In this document: positions 17,788-25,132 of the stretch, one piece after another | Layout: each line of letters starts with the position of its first letter | How positions within the stretch are numbered: the first letter of the stretch is position 1 | The notes under the pieces: generated by a model | Seen by the model: only the letters and a program-made list of their open reading frames with translations | Told to the model about the DNA's origin: nothing | Database searches by the model: none | DNA from: Pseudoalteromonas sp. T1lg88 | Lineage (GTDB): Bacteria; Pseudomonadota; Gammaproteobacteria; Enterobacterales; Alteromonadaceae | Assembly (NCBI RefSeq): GCF_002964765.1 | Contig: NZ_PQCF01000032.1 | Location: 248,001-312,000 of the forward strand | Length of the DNA stretch: 64,000 bases | Direction of reading: 5' to 3' | Translations under genes and position numbers: made by a program

Positions 17788-17907
17788 ATGATAAATAGAC
17801 GTGCAAAGTTTACAGACGGCCTCAGCATTACTCCACCTAATGGCCCAAGTAAGACTGGTAATCCATCTGGTAAAGGGCGTGGTAATAACCCGCCCCGAAC
17901 TAGGTAA
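17788..17907 (+). CDS. 39-residue Gly/Pro/Asn/Arg-rich peptide, unknown
   Basis: ATG at 17788 with a good TAAGGA site 7 bases upstream and a TAA stop at 17907. The peptide is basic and low-complexity in its second half (GPSKTGNPSGKGRGNNPPR) with no signal or membrane segment. Translation signals and a fitting divergent arrangement with the gene at 17711 support it as a real small gene; no function is known to me. Its stop touches the stop of the convergent zinc-ribbon gene. Confidence 0.5.
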   Translation: MINRRAKFTDGLSITPPNGPSKTGNPSGKGRGNNPPRTR

Positions 17908-18315
17908 CTAACTGCATAAATTTATATTTGAGCGAAAGTGGGTCACGAAAGTCGACTCACTTTCTTTAAGCTGTTTATAGCTAACTTCGTCCATTGTTTT
18001 TTCTAATGTGCAGATACAGGCTTTTGTTTTATTAACAAATAAAGAACTGGTGAGTGCGCTTCGATCAGAATTGACGCAGCTATTGATTAGTTCATATTCT
18101 AATTCAACAGGGTACCTTTGTTGCTCAATAAAGTTTTTGTCTAGTTTATATGCTCCAAACGCTCCGATAAATAAGGCTGTTGAGGCTGATATCAAAGGCT
18201 TTTTGAACTTTTTATATGAATGGCCACCAAACGACTCTTTGCATTCATTGCACAAAATATTATCACCAAACTCGACTTTGTTGTCCGTTTTGCACGAAGG
18301 GCATTCTATTTGCAT
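17908..18315 (-). CDS. Zinc-ribbon single-pass membrane protein, unknown
   Basis: 135 residues. An N-terminal zinc ribbon (CPSC ... CNEC, residues 5-25) is followed by a basic linker, one membrane span (about residues 41-57, LISASTALFIGAFGAYKL) and a C-terminal domain with three Cys (CVNSD, CICTLE, LCS) probably outside the cytoplasm. Zinc ribbon plus membrane span plus exported domain is a common sensor-like layout. It ends one base from the stop of the 39-residue ORF and lies 24 bases downstream of the methyltransferase gene, so it may share that transcript. Confidence 0.6.
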   Translation of the reverse strand: MQIECPSCKTDNKVEFGDNILCNECKESFGGHSYKKFKKPLISASTALFIGAFGAYKLDKNFIEQQRYPVELEYELINSCVNSDRSALTSSLFVNKTKACICTLEKTMDEVSYKQLKESESTFVTHFRSNINLCS

Positions 18316-18339
18316 AATCTTCCCTGATTGATTAGTTAA

Positions 18340-18918
18340 TTAGTGGTGGATAAGGATGGCATTCAACCAGCTTTCACTTCTATCCGGCCTTTTATCTTCT
18401 GAAATCCATATTGTCTCAATACTGACGTTAGATAAGGCTTTGACTAGGAACTCAAGCTTTTGCTCATTAAGGTCGGTAAAATGGCGACCATCTTTAATAC
18501 GTTCTCCGTCGCCATACTTGAAAGACAAGTACCAAATGCCGCCTGGCTTTAGCGCCCTAGACAACTTATTGAATATTTCGGGTAGTTCACTCTCTAGAAC
18601 ATGGAGTAGGGAAGCACAACACCAAATCGCGTCATATTGAGATTCGGCTGTTACATCATCAAAGGTCTGGTGCTTAACTATCAATCCTGTTTCTGCACTA
18701 GCAAGCTCGCAAAGTGACTTACTGGCATCAAATGCATAAACGTCAAAGCCCATATCTAAAAAGGCTTTAGAATCTCTGCCAGAGCCGCAGCCAGCGTCTA
18801 GAATCTTGGCTCCCTTAGCTAAGTTAGCAGTAAACCTTGTATAGATATCTGTCATATCTACATTGACTGTGTCATTGAAGAAGGCTTGCGCGTTTTGCTC
18901 GTAAAATTGAATGCTCAT
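18340..18918 (-). CDS. Class I SAM-dependent methyltransferase
   Basis: 192 residues. Motif I ILDAGCGSGRDS at about residue 38 is a complete SAM-binding loop, followed by FDAS (motif II) and YDAIWCCASLLHVL, then LKPGGIWYLSFK. There is no DNA-methylase NPPY motif, so it looks like a small-molecule, nucleotide or RNA methylase of the Methyltransf_11/23/25 type. Its ATG lies one base after the stop of the HNH nuclease gene, so the two are translationally coupled. Whether it protects against the nuclease or modifies a nucleotide is not known. Confidence 0.85.
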   Translation of the reverse strand: MSIQFYEQNAQAFFNDTVNVDMTDIYTRFTANLAKGAKILDAGCGSGRDSKAFLDMGFDVYAFDASKSLCELASAETGLIVKHQTFDDVTAESQYDAIWCCASLLHVLESELPEIFNKLSRALKPGGIWYLSFKYGDGERIKDGRHFTDLNEQKLEFLVKALSNVSIETIWISEDKRPDRSESWLNAILIHH

Positions 18919-18919
18919 A

Positions 18920-19933
18920 TTAAAAAGTGATTATGCCTTTGATTTCAGGTTGCCAGGTGTGGATAAGAATACTTTTCGCTAACGTATAATTAGTCTGCAA
19001 GAAGGCTCGCCTTTGTGCCTCATTTTTCCCTGTTTGTTGGATAAGGGTTTCACGTAGTGGTAGGTGACTATTTATAAAGTACTCATTTCTCTTATGCAGC
19101 CTTTTTAGAAGCTCCAGAACAGGCACTTTAGCAAACTTTCCTTTTTCACCACGATTACAATCTTGGCAAGACAAAACCAAATTCCAGACACCGTTTATAT
19201 TTGGTACATGGTCTTTTAGTGTCCAGGGTAAAAAGTGATCTACATCTACCAGCTGGTCGGCTTGAGTGTTGATACTGACAGGCTGATAGCAATAGAAGCA
19301 GCGACCCTTTTGATAGCCATTTAGGCTATCACGGCAACTAGTGATGTTGACTCTGCGTTCTTTTGTTCCGGTGAATAACGTCTTGAGCTCTTTATCGTAC
19401 TCAACGCTGATTAGATTTCTAGCTACTCCCATTTTCCATGCTTGTTCTACCAATCTCCACCGAGCCTCTGTTTCGTTTTTAAAGTTAGTGAACTGCTCGT
19501 GCTCAGCCAACTTAAAAAAGTTTTCGGTAAGGCGGATACCGTTATGTGTCTTACGTTCATCGATAAAGAATCGGTGACCAATTTCACCACTGTTTACAAC
19601 ATGAAATGCGTCAATGACGTTGGCGAAGCCAAGCTTTACAGTTTGTTTGATTAGTTCGTCGTGATTAATTTCATCCTTATTGTAGCTTGAGCAGGCACTG
19701 AGAAACTTACTCGACAGTGATGTGATTTGTTTAGGGGAGTGTTTTAAATGCTCACACAGATGCTGGCTAAAAGGCACTGCAAGTTGATCGAGTGTGATTA
19801 AGTCATTGGGGACGGCTTTTAAGTCATATAAGGCTTTGGCTAGGGCAAATTTGTAGGATGCTACATTGCGGCCGAATAGGATAATAGCTCGCCAGTAGTT
19901 ATCCAGCGTTGGTTCTACTTCATAAAATTCCAT
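18920..19933 (-). CDS. HNH nuclease paired with methyltransferase
   Basis: 337 residues from the ATG at 19933 (MEFYEVEPTLDNYWRAIILF); a frame open to 19996 adds residues unlike the family start. The N-terminal two thirds are helical (GRNVASYKFALAKAL near residue 22). The HNH is at about 215-275: CFYCYQP, VDVDHFLPW with the catalytic His, NGVWNLVLSCQDCNRG with the second Cys pair. It is complete. The directly coupled methyltransferase suggests a two-gene toxin/antidote or restriction-like unit, which is inference. Confidence 0.8.
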   Translation of the reverse strand: MEFYEVEPTLDNYWRAIILFGRNVASYKFALAKALYDLKAVPNDLITLDQLAVPFSQHLCEHLKHSPKQITSLSSKFLSACSSYNKDEINHDELIKQTVKLGFANVIDAFHVVNSGEIGHRFFIDERKTHNGIRLTENFFKLAEHEQFTNFKNETEARWRLVEQAWKMGVARNLISVEYDKELKTLFTGTKERRVNITSCRDSLNGYQKGRCFYCYQPVSINTQADQLVDVDHFLPWTLKDHVPNINGVWNLVLSCQDCNRGEKGKFAKVPVLELLKRLHKRNEYFINSHLPLRETLIQQTGKNEAQRRAFLQTNYTLAKSILIHTWQPEIKGIITF

Positions 19934-20411
19934 TTTATCTAATCCATTCTTCAACAGCTTCAGGGAGAGGTTAAAATTTAACGCCAATAAACGCAAGTCA
20001 CATTAGGCTTACTGGTGGCCTTTGGTAATCTACAGTCGCTTGGCTATGCAGAAATATTTTAGGGGGATTAATACTAAATTAGTGATCGATCACTTTAAGG
20101 TTGTGATCGCTGATTTAGAGGTAAAATTCATAGAAACCTTGTTTTACTGTGGGTTACGGTACGTGATGGTGTTGGGTGCAAGGCTGTATGATTGTTTGGT
20201 ATGTTCTTCAGGATTTTTTACTGAGAGCCAAAGTGATGATCGCTCTAACGAAAGCCATCCCTCTTTGGTGATACGACAACGTTTTTCTATGTTCGTTTTT
20301 TTAAAATAACAAAGGAGTGGTTGTTTTAATTAAGCCATCCTTGGCTCATTTTAAGGTCTGTATGATCGCTCTTTGATTATTTGGCTTTAAGCGATCACTG
20401 TAACGTTGTGG
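19934..20411. promoter_or_regulatory. Non-coding region with GATC-containing palindrome and iterated GATCGCT
   Basis: No convincing gene (a 95-codon plus-strand frame at 20022 lacks a ribosome binding site and looks random). A perfect 14-bp palindrome AGTGATCGATCACT lies at 20081-20094. GATCGC(T) recurs at 20105, 20238 and 20364, with an inverted copy at 20390-20396. Iterated GATC motifs near an HUH replication gene could be an origin or operators. Confidence 0.45.
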
Positions 20412-20687
20412 TTACCGGCGATATCGAATATCAGGGAGGTTGCCTCTTACAGCTCCCCCATATCTTTGGCTATGGATAAGAAACTCACTGCTTGGGGCAA
20501 ACCCATTGCGCTTACAATGTTTGTGAATGTATTCAAGCTGTGTAAGACACAAGCCTAAGTATTCGACTCTAGTTAGCTCTTTATCTAAAGGAATGCCAAA
20601 TAGGACTTTGGCTCTGCCGCCGTGTTTGAGGGCGTTTTTATTTCCTTTAGGGGCTCCTGCGCCTTTACGTTTTCCACCTCTGGGCAT
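20412..20687 (-). CDS. Small basic island protein (GGKRKGAGAPKGN motif)
   Basis: 91 residues from the ATG at 20687, chosen because AGGAG sits 6 bases upstream; the frame extends further but overlaps the replication gene. It begins MPRGGKRKGAGAPKGNKNAL, a basic N-terminal motif frequent in small phage, satellite and plasmid proteins that often bind nucleic acid. The rest is uncharacterised. It starts about 70 bases after the end of the HUH protein gene on the same strand, so probably the same transcript. Confidence 0.7.
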   Translation of the reverse strand: MPRGGKRKGAGAPKGNKNALKHGGRAKVLFGIPLDKELTRVEYLGLCLTQLEYIHKHCKRNGFAPSSEFLIHSQRYGGAVRGNLPDIRYRR

Positions 20688-20757
20688 ATCACTCTCCTGA
20701 TGGATTATTAGGGCTACCTTGATTGCGATGAGTAGCCCTAAACCTAGAGTCGGCTGC

Positions 20758-21447
20758 TTATATTGCTGGGCCTCTATCAATATACTCTGGATTTACTCGG
20801 CTCATACCGAAACTGAATTTCTTGCCGCCAGCTGGCCTGTAGTCGGTTTCACTCTTTGCCAGGTAACTTAATCTAACGAAAAGGGCTTGTAGGGTGATCC
20901 AGAAACGTTCGTCACTTTTACGCACAAGATTGTAGTGTACATGGGGTATGTACGGAGCAATGCCACCGGATATTCTCTCCCATAGTTCCCGTACCACTTT
21001 GTATACCTTCTGAGGCGTTTTCACCTTGTTTCCGTTTAAGAGTAAGGCAACATGATAATGATGGTGAAGGCTCTTGCATTTCTCGCAGCTCCAGACAACC
21101 TTGATATCTGATTTATAATTGGCTTTTAACCTTTGCTTTATTTGCTTCAGAAAACGTTGAAGTACGCTATTTGAGTCTTCAGTATTTTGCCGGCCGTGGT
21201 GCAAGTCAAAGCGAAGCGCGAATACTTTTTGATATTGGCAGATAAATGAATCAACCAAATGGACTATCCTGTTCATTCGACTCTTATCAATGTTGTACTT
21301 TTTCAGAACCTTGATGATTAGAGCGATACCGCACTTTCCTTTAAAAAGGTGATCTCTCGCAAATGCAGGACTAATGAAACTTTTATGCCTTGTTAGCTCT
21401 TTATCTTCAGTTTCAATATTCATAAAGATGAACTTTGCATTAGTCAT
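20758..21447 (-). CDS. HUH-type replication protein (inovirus Gp2 / YagK-YfjJ-like)
   Basis: 229 residues from ATG 21447 (MTNAKFIF), with GGAG 9 bases before it. The key motif is SLHHHYHVALLL at about residue 130, an HUH-like pair of histidines on a beta strand. Upstream FALRFDLHHGR resembles rolling-circle motif 1, and FVRLSYLAK near the C-terminus offers a Tyr. This matches the YagK/YfjJ C-terminal domain family found in P4-like and inovirus-related elements, whose members resemble rolling-circle initiators. It suggests that the island can replicate after excision. Activity is not shown by sequence. Confidence 0.78.
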   Translation of the reverse strand: MTNAKFIFMNIETEDKELTRHKSFISPAFARDHLFKGKCGIALIIKVLKKYNIDKSRMNRIVHLVDSFICQYQKVFALRFDLHHGRQNTEDSNSVLQRFLKQIKQRLKANYKSDIKVVWSCEKCKSLHHHYHVALLLNGNKVKTPQKVYKVVRELWERISGGIAPYIPHVHYNLVRKSDERFWITLQALFVRLSYLAKSETDYRPAGGKKFSFGMSRVNPEYIDRGPAI

Positions 21448-21564
21448 GAATAGAATCTCCATTCAATTTATTGGAATATATTTCGCTTGATATTAGGATA
21501 AAACCTTCGGGGGAGTTGCCCTTAAAGGCTGCTGTTTTAAGCTCTCTCATCGATCTTATAACCA

Positions 21565-21801
21565 TCATTTCTTTTGCGTTTTTGATCGTTTTTGTTCGGT
21601 AATGTTCTGCACTAACTCGTTAATTTCCAGAGTCGGCCAAACCGAAACTTTGCCCAGCTTAATTGGTTTTGGCACACTGCCTTTTGACACGTGTCTCCTA
21701 AGCGTTAATACGCCCATTCTTAGGTACTCAGCGACATCATTTTCGCTCATGACTGCGAACTCTATGGGCACCATAATGCTGTGCTGCCTCATGAATCGCA
21801 T
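21565..21801 (-). CDS. AlpA/excisionase-like HTH protein
   Basis: 78 residues with a MerR/HTH_17-type helix-turn-helix: MSENDVAEYLRMGVLTLRRH, then GSVPKPIKLG. The true start could be an internal Met (residue 10 or 18). It overlaps the upstream AlpA-like gene by 13 bases. AlpA-type proteins control integrase expression and excision in P4/CP4-57-like elements. Confidence 0.7.
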   Translation of the reverse strand: MRFMRQHSIMVPIEFAVMSENDVAEYLRMGVLTLRRHVSKGSVPKPIKLGKVSVWPTLEINELVQNITEQKRSKTQKK

Positions 21802-21995
21802 GTTTGCTGTTTACCGAAGTTATCAATCCACTCATAAACTTCCGCTGCGTTGTACCTTACGCTCCTACTATTAGGGTGTAGTCGTTTGGCTTCAGGAAAT
21901 CTTCCTAGTTTCTCCATTTCATATATGGTCGTTCTACTAAAACCCACTATCGATAATACTTCTTTTCGTGTTAATAATTTTGGAAGTCTATTCAT
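21789..21995 (-). CDS. AlpA-family regulator
   Basis: 68 residues, the full length of the AlpA family: LLTRKEVLSIVGFSRTTIYE forms the HTH, then LGRFPEAKRL and a VRYNAAEVYEWI wing. AGAGATA precedes the ATG. It probably switches integrase or excision genes of the element. It is followed with overlap by a second HTH protein, so the pair may act together. Confidence 0.85.
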   Translation of the reverse strand: MNRLPKLLTRKEVLSIVGFSRTTIYEMEKLGRFPEAKRLHPNSRSVRYNAAEVYEWIDNFGKQQTCDS

Positions 21996-22114
21996 CGTAT
22001 CTCTCCAATTCTGTTTTAATAAAATAGGTGTGTTTTAACACCTGCGAACACCGCAGATCGGAATTTATCAACCGCGGACGAGACAAAGATTAAATGTTTT
22101 TTAATGCGATGCAA

Positions 22115-22136
22115 CTTGCGGATAGCTTGCGGATAG
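22115..22136. repeat. Tandem 11-bp direct repeat
   Basis: CTTGCGGATAG occurs twice head-to-tail (22115-22125 and 22126-22136), upstream of the AlpA genes. Its size and place suit a protein-binding site. Confidence 0.55.
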
Positions 22137-22198
22137 ATAGAAACGTAAACTTCAAGGAGATGCTTTTGCTCAACATTGGTATAAGCGATATGCTCCAT

Positions 22199-22507
22199 GA
22201 ATAGGTGCGCCTGAATTAATTTTGTTAGTGTTTACTTACGCTGCATTTTAGGTTTCATGTGTTTTCGTGTTTAAGGAAAAAATATGTATTTTGGCCGAGG
22301 CGACCTTGGGGATGATGGTGAAAAAAAAAGTGAAAAAAACTTGTCTACTTGCTTTTTGCACCTAATATTTGTGTGAAGAGGCGGTTAGGTGTGCATCGCC
22401 TCTGTTTTAATTAAGAATTAGGGGGATAACAGTGATAGCGAATAGCACTGTCTCTGTTGGCTAGGCGCCGTAATGATTCACCTATCTTTAGTTACTGAGT
22501 GGCATAT
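22199..22507. other. Non-coding region between alpA-like genes and integrase
   Basis: No convincing gene here (a 60-codon frame ending at 22016 has no support). There are A-rich tracts around 22320 and a hairpin GAGGCG (22378-22383) / CGCCTC (22397-22402) followed by TGTTTTAATT, which may terminate plus-strand transcription. Probably holds the promoter of the minus-strand alpA-rep transcript. Confidence 0.4.
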
Positions 22508-23725
22508 TTAGACCAACTCAAAGCCTTTAATTTGCGCCTGAGTAATATAATCGCTCCACCAGCACATCATTTCCCTGCGCTTTTCTAAGTAGTCGGCTCT
22601 GTTATAAGCAGCACGCACTTCATTTTTGTCTTGGTGGGCGAGGGCTGCTTCAATAAGTACTGGCTCGAACTGCTGGTGGTCATTCAAAATGGTACTCGCC
22701 AGTGCCCTTAAACCATGAGCAACGAGTCGGCCTTTAAATCCCATGCGTTTAATCGCTGCATTCGCCGTTTGCAGGTTGGTGTGGGTGCGAGGGTTTCTAT
22801 CTGCGGGGAACACGTATTCTCGATTACCGCTTATTGCACGCATTTTTTCAAGGATTTTTACTGCTTGAGGTGACAATGGAATGCGGTGTTCTTTGCTCAT
22901 TTTCATACGCTCAGCGGGAATAACCCATAGCTGTTTTTCGAGATCTATTTCATCCCATTTGGTTTTAGCTGCTTCATTAGGGCGAGTCATTGTATGCAGC
23001 TGCCAAGCAATTAAACAGCGTGTTGTAGTTTTGATACTTGCATCATGCAGTGCAGAGAGAAATTCAGGCAACTCATCTTCTTTGATGGTCTTCATTGGGA
23101 CTTTCTTTGGAGATGCAAAGGCCGAGCGAATACCCACCAGCCTATTGTGTTCAATGTATCCGGTATTAACAGCAAAATTCATGATGTCATTGAGCCGTTG
23201 GCATAGCCTTTTTACCGTTTCAAGGTTACCTCTGGCGGCAATGGGGTTAATGGCGCTGATCGCCTGCTGCGCGTCAATCGAGTGGATGGGGTGCTTACCT
23301 AGTGCAGGGAAAATATGTAAAGAGAGCGAATTCCATACATTTTTTGCGTAGTCTGCTTTGACTTTACTCTTATGAACGTCAAACCATAGCTCGGCAATGC
23401 GTCGAAGCGTGTTCTCTCTTTTTTCGGCTTCTTGTTGGTAATGGCGGTCTCTTTGCTCTTTTGGATCGATGTTATCAGCTAGCAAGGCTCTCGCGTCTTC
23501 TCGTTTTTTCCTCGCTTGTGCTAGAGTAACTTCTGGATATTTACCAATGCTGATGTTTGTGCGCTTTTTGGTGTAGGGCTTTTGGTATTTGAACACCCAG
23601 CTTTTAGTACCGTTGGGCATCACGTTCAAATACAAGCCATAGCCATCTGCTAGGCTTTGCACTTTGTCAGTGGCTTTGGTGTTTTTAATCTGCGTGTCAT
23701 TTAATGGCTTAACTGTTTTTGCCAT
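22508..23725 (-). CDS. int: P4-type tyrosine recombinase (integrase)
   Basis: 405 residues from ATG 23725 (MAKTVKPLNDTQIK), with AGGGA about 11 bases upstream; the open frame to 23845 is not needed. The N-terminal DUF4102 arm-binding domain shows DGYGLYLNVMPNGTKSWVFKY and ISIGKYPEVTLAQARKK. The core-binding helices are about 100-200. In the catalytic domain I see TRPNEAAKTKW with Arg, HRIPLS, and HGLRALASTILN with the His-x2-Arg box; the Tyr is probably in EVRAAYNRADYLEKR. It starts 213 bases from the ssrA 3' end, the usual layout for its target. It catalyses integration and excision at the 15-bp core. Confidence 0.95.
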   Translation of the reverse strand: MAKTVKPLNDTQIKNTKATDKVQSLADGYGLYLNVMPNGTKSWVFKYQKPYTKKRTNISIGKYPEVTLAQARKKREDARALLADNIDPKEQRDRHYQQEAEKRENTLRRIAELWFDVHKSKVKADYAKNVWNSLSLHIFPALGKHPIHSIDAQQAISAINPIAARGNLETVKRLCQRLNDIMNFAVNTGYIEHNRLVGIRSAFASPKKVPMKTIKEDELPEFLSALHDASIKTTTRCLIAWQLHTMTRPNEAAKTKWDEIDLEKQLWVIPAERMKMSKEHRIPLSPQAVKILEKMRAISGNREYVFPADRNPRTHTNLQTANAAIKRMGFKGRLVAHGLRALASTILNDHQQFEPVLIEAALAHQDKNEVRAAYNRADYLEKRREMMCWWSDYITQAQIKGFELV

Positions 23726-23825
23726 ATGTACTATTCCCTGAAGGCCTTGATATATGGGGCTTTGACGCATCAATGTACTACGAGTTGGTGCGCTATGTAC
23801 TAACTTAGTACATGAAATAGTACAT
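23726..23825. promoter_or_regulatory. Repeated AGTACAT sites in the integrase leader
   Basis: ATGTACT at 23726, 23773 and 23795 and its complement AGTACAT at 23807 and 23819. The last two have the same 12-bp spacing as the pair at the other island end (2331, 2343). Likely arm-type sites for the integrase, which would also let it repress its own promoter. Confidence 0.6.
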
Positions 23826-23869
23826 AAAGAAGTGAATTCCAGCAAACGTGGGCGAACATTAAAGGCATT

Positions 23870-23906
23870 AAAAAACCCGCTAAGCCTTGAAACTCAACGG
23901 GTTTTT
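23870..23906 (-). terminator. Island-borne terminator for tmRNA
   Basis: Read on the minus strand: AACCCGTTGAG, a loop, then CTTAGCGGGTT and a T run, about 30 bases after the tmRNA 3' end. It replaces the displaced native terminator at 2216-2247. Confidence 0.75.
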
Positions 23907-23937
23907 GAACGTTTTCGAACTTAATCGAACTCTAAAG

Positions 23938-23952
23938 TGGTGGAGCTGGGGG
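23938..23952. repeat. Proximal attachment-site repeat at the tmRNA 3' end
   Basis: TGGTGGAGCTGGGGG, identical to 2253-2267; the integrase-side boundary of the island, inside the acceptor and T-arm end of ssrA. Confidence 0.88.
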
Positions 23953-24294
23953 GATTTGAACCCCCGTCCGGAAAGCGTCGACCTTCGGTCCTACATGTTT
24001 AGTATCGTCTATTGGTTAACCTTTGAGTCTCGGACGAACACGATAAACAAAGGCGAGGCCGCTTAGTTTTAGCCCTTCAACCCCGGCCAGGGTTTCCGTA
24101 GCGAGTCCGTGTAGGGTGACACTTCAGAACCGGGTCCACAGACATACACCGGAGAAGTGCTAGCGGGCTATTATGCCGCTAGAGCGTAGTTATCGTCGTT
24201 TGCGATTACTTTAAATGCGGCTTTTTTACGAGGCCAACCGCACCTCGACATGCACCTTAGGCTTCTTGAATCCCGTCGAATCCTAATCAGCCCC
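23938..24294 (-). ncRNA. ssrA: tmRNA (transfer-messenger RNA)
   Basis: 357 nt including the encoded CCA. The 5' end GGGGCTGATTAGGATTCGAC and the 3' end GGTTCAAATCC...CCAGCTCCACCA are the tRNA-like halves of the family. The tag reading frame is at 24203-24174 (GCA AAC GAC GAT AAC TAC GCT CTA GCG GCA), then TAA TAG, giving ANDDNYALAA, close to the enterobacterial tag. It rescues stalled ribosomes with SmpB and marks proteins for ClpXP and other proteases. The island integrated at its 3' end and keeps the gene intact. Confidence 0.97.
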
Positions 24295-24316
24295 TGAAAT
24301 ACGTTTCAGTCCTTGA

Positions 24317-24346
24317 AGTATAACTGAGTCGGCGCCTGGACCACAA
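24317..24346 (-). promoter_or_regulatory. Promoter of ssrA
   Basis: Minus-strand -10 box TATACT (24322-24317) and -35-like TTGTGG (24346-24341), 18 bases apart. Transcription would start about 15-20 bases before the mature 5' end, leaving a leader for RNase P to remove. Confidence 0.6.
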
Positions 24347-24429
24347 GCACGATATGAGAATTTGTTATAAATCAGGGCTGTTCGTCTAGTTAATACACAG
24401 TAAACTGGGTAGTTGTATAACAAAACAGT

Positions 24430-24459
24430 CATGATCGCTCAGGTTGGGCGCTAATCATG
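24430..24459 (-). terminator. Hairpin after rnt
   Basis: CATGATCGC ... GCG-ATCATG stem directly after the rnt stop, followed on the minus strand by ACTGTTTTGTT. Probably the rnt terminator, separating it from the ssrA promoter. Confidence 0.55.
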
Positions 24460-24460
24460 A

Positions 24461-25132
24461 TTACTCTGACGCTGTTTGTTCAGGGTTTTGCTCCTGCTCA
24501 TTTATCGGCAAAGGCCAGCCGCCAAGGGCTTGCCATTTGTTGACTATATAGCAAAAGAGCTCGGCGGTGCGCTCGGTGTCATACAAGGCACTGTGCGCCT
24601 GGGAGTTATCGAATTCGATGCCGGCGGCACGACAGGCCTTGGCCAGCACGGTTTGTCCCAGCGCTAAGCCCGCCAGTGAGGTGGTATCAAAGCTGACAAA
24701 AGGGTGAAATGGGGTGCGTTTAATTTTGCAACGCTCGATGGCGGCATTCAAAAAGCCGTGATCAAACGCGGAGTTATGGGCGACCACAACAGAGCGCTGA
24801 CAACCGGCGTCCTTTTGCGCCTTGCGCACAAACTTACAAATGCTTTTTATCGCCTCAAGCTCGTCAACCGCGCCGCGTAGTGCGCAAAACGGGTCGATAC
24901 CGTTAAATTCGATGGCTGCCTGCTCAATATTGGCGCCCTCAAACGGAGTAATATGAAAATGCTCGGTTTGATCCAGGCTCAGCACACCCTGGTCGTCCAT
25001 TTTTAAGGTAGTGACAGCAATTTCCAATAACGCATCGGTTTCTTTATTAAAGCCTGCGGTTTCAACGTCGATAACTACTGGAAAGAAGCCGCGAAAGCGT
25101 TGTGAAAAAAGAGGTTGTTGTGCGTCTGCCAT
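24461..25132 (-). CDS. rnt: Ribonuclease T
   Basis: 223 residues, normal RNase T length. DEDDh exonuclease: Exo [10 protein letters not shown] with Asp-x-Glu near residue 22, Exo II region [14 protein letters not shown] with Asp, Exo [14 protein letters not shown] with the catalytic His and Asp. The Phe residues typical of RNase T base stacking appear around FVSFDTTSL. It trims the 3' ends of tRNA, 5S and 23S rRNA and turns over the tRNA CCA end. It lies alone upstream of ssrA. Confidence 0.96.
   Translation of the reverse strand: MADAQQPLFSQRFRGFFPVVIDVETAGFNKETDALLEIAVTTLKMDDQGVLSLDQTEHFHITPFEGANIEQAAIEFNGIDPFCALRGAVDELEAIKSICKFVRKAQKDAGCQRSVVVAHNSAFDHGFLNAAIERCKIKRTPFHPFVSFDTTSLAGLALGQTVLAKACRAAGIEFDNSQAHSALYDTERTAELFCYIVNKWQALGGWPLPINEQEQNPEQTASE

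Larger units (their letters stand above)
2253..23952. mobile_element. tmRNA-integrated genomic island with defence cargo
   Basis: About 21.7 kb bounded by 15-bp direct repeats of the ssrA 3' end. Its tyrosine integrase starts about 210 bases from the intact ssrA end and is followed by two AlpA-like regulators, an HUH-type replication protein and a small GGKRKGAGAP protein. Cargo: type I RM with an ATPase-HNH pair, HEPN plus McrBC, an HNH-methyltransferase pair, and small unknowns. There are no structural phage genes, conjugation genes or transposases. It therefore looks like a satellite or small integrative element that depends on a helper, or a decayed one. Integration at ssrA is a well-known habit of P4-type integrases. 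Confidence 0.88.

Noticed and set aside
20022-20309. 95-codon plus-strand frame
   Set aside because: No ribosome binding site, no recognisable protein character; region is better explained by iterated regulatory motifs.
22016-22198. 60-codon minus-strand frame
   Set aside because: No ribosome binding site or motif; contains the 11-bp tandem repeat.
23725-23845. Longer integrase start at 23845
   Set aside because: Extra 40 residues are unlike the family, and the ATG at 23725 has a proper AGGGA site.
20412-23900. CRISPR array near the integrase
   Set aside because: Repeats found are short (7-11 bp) and not regularly interspaced with unique spacers.
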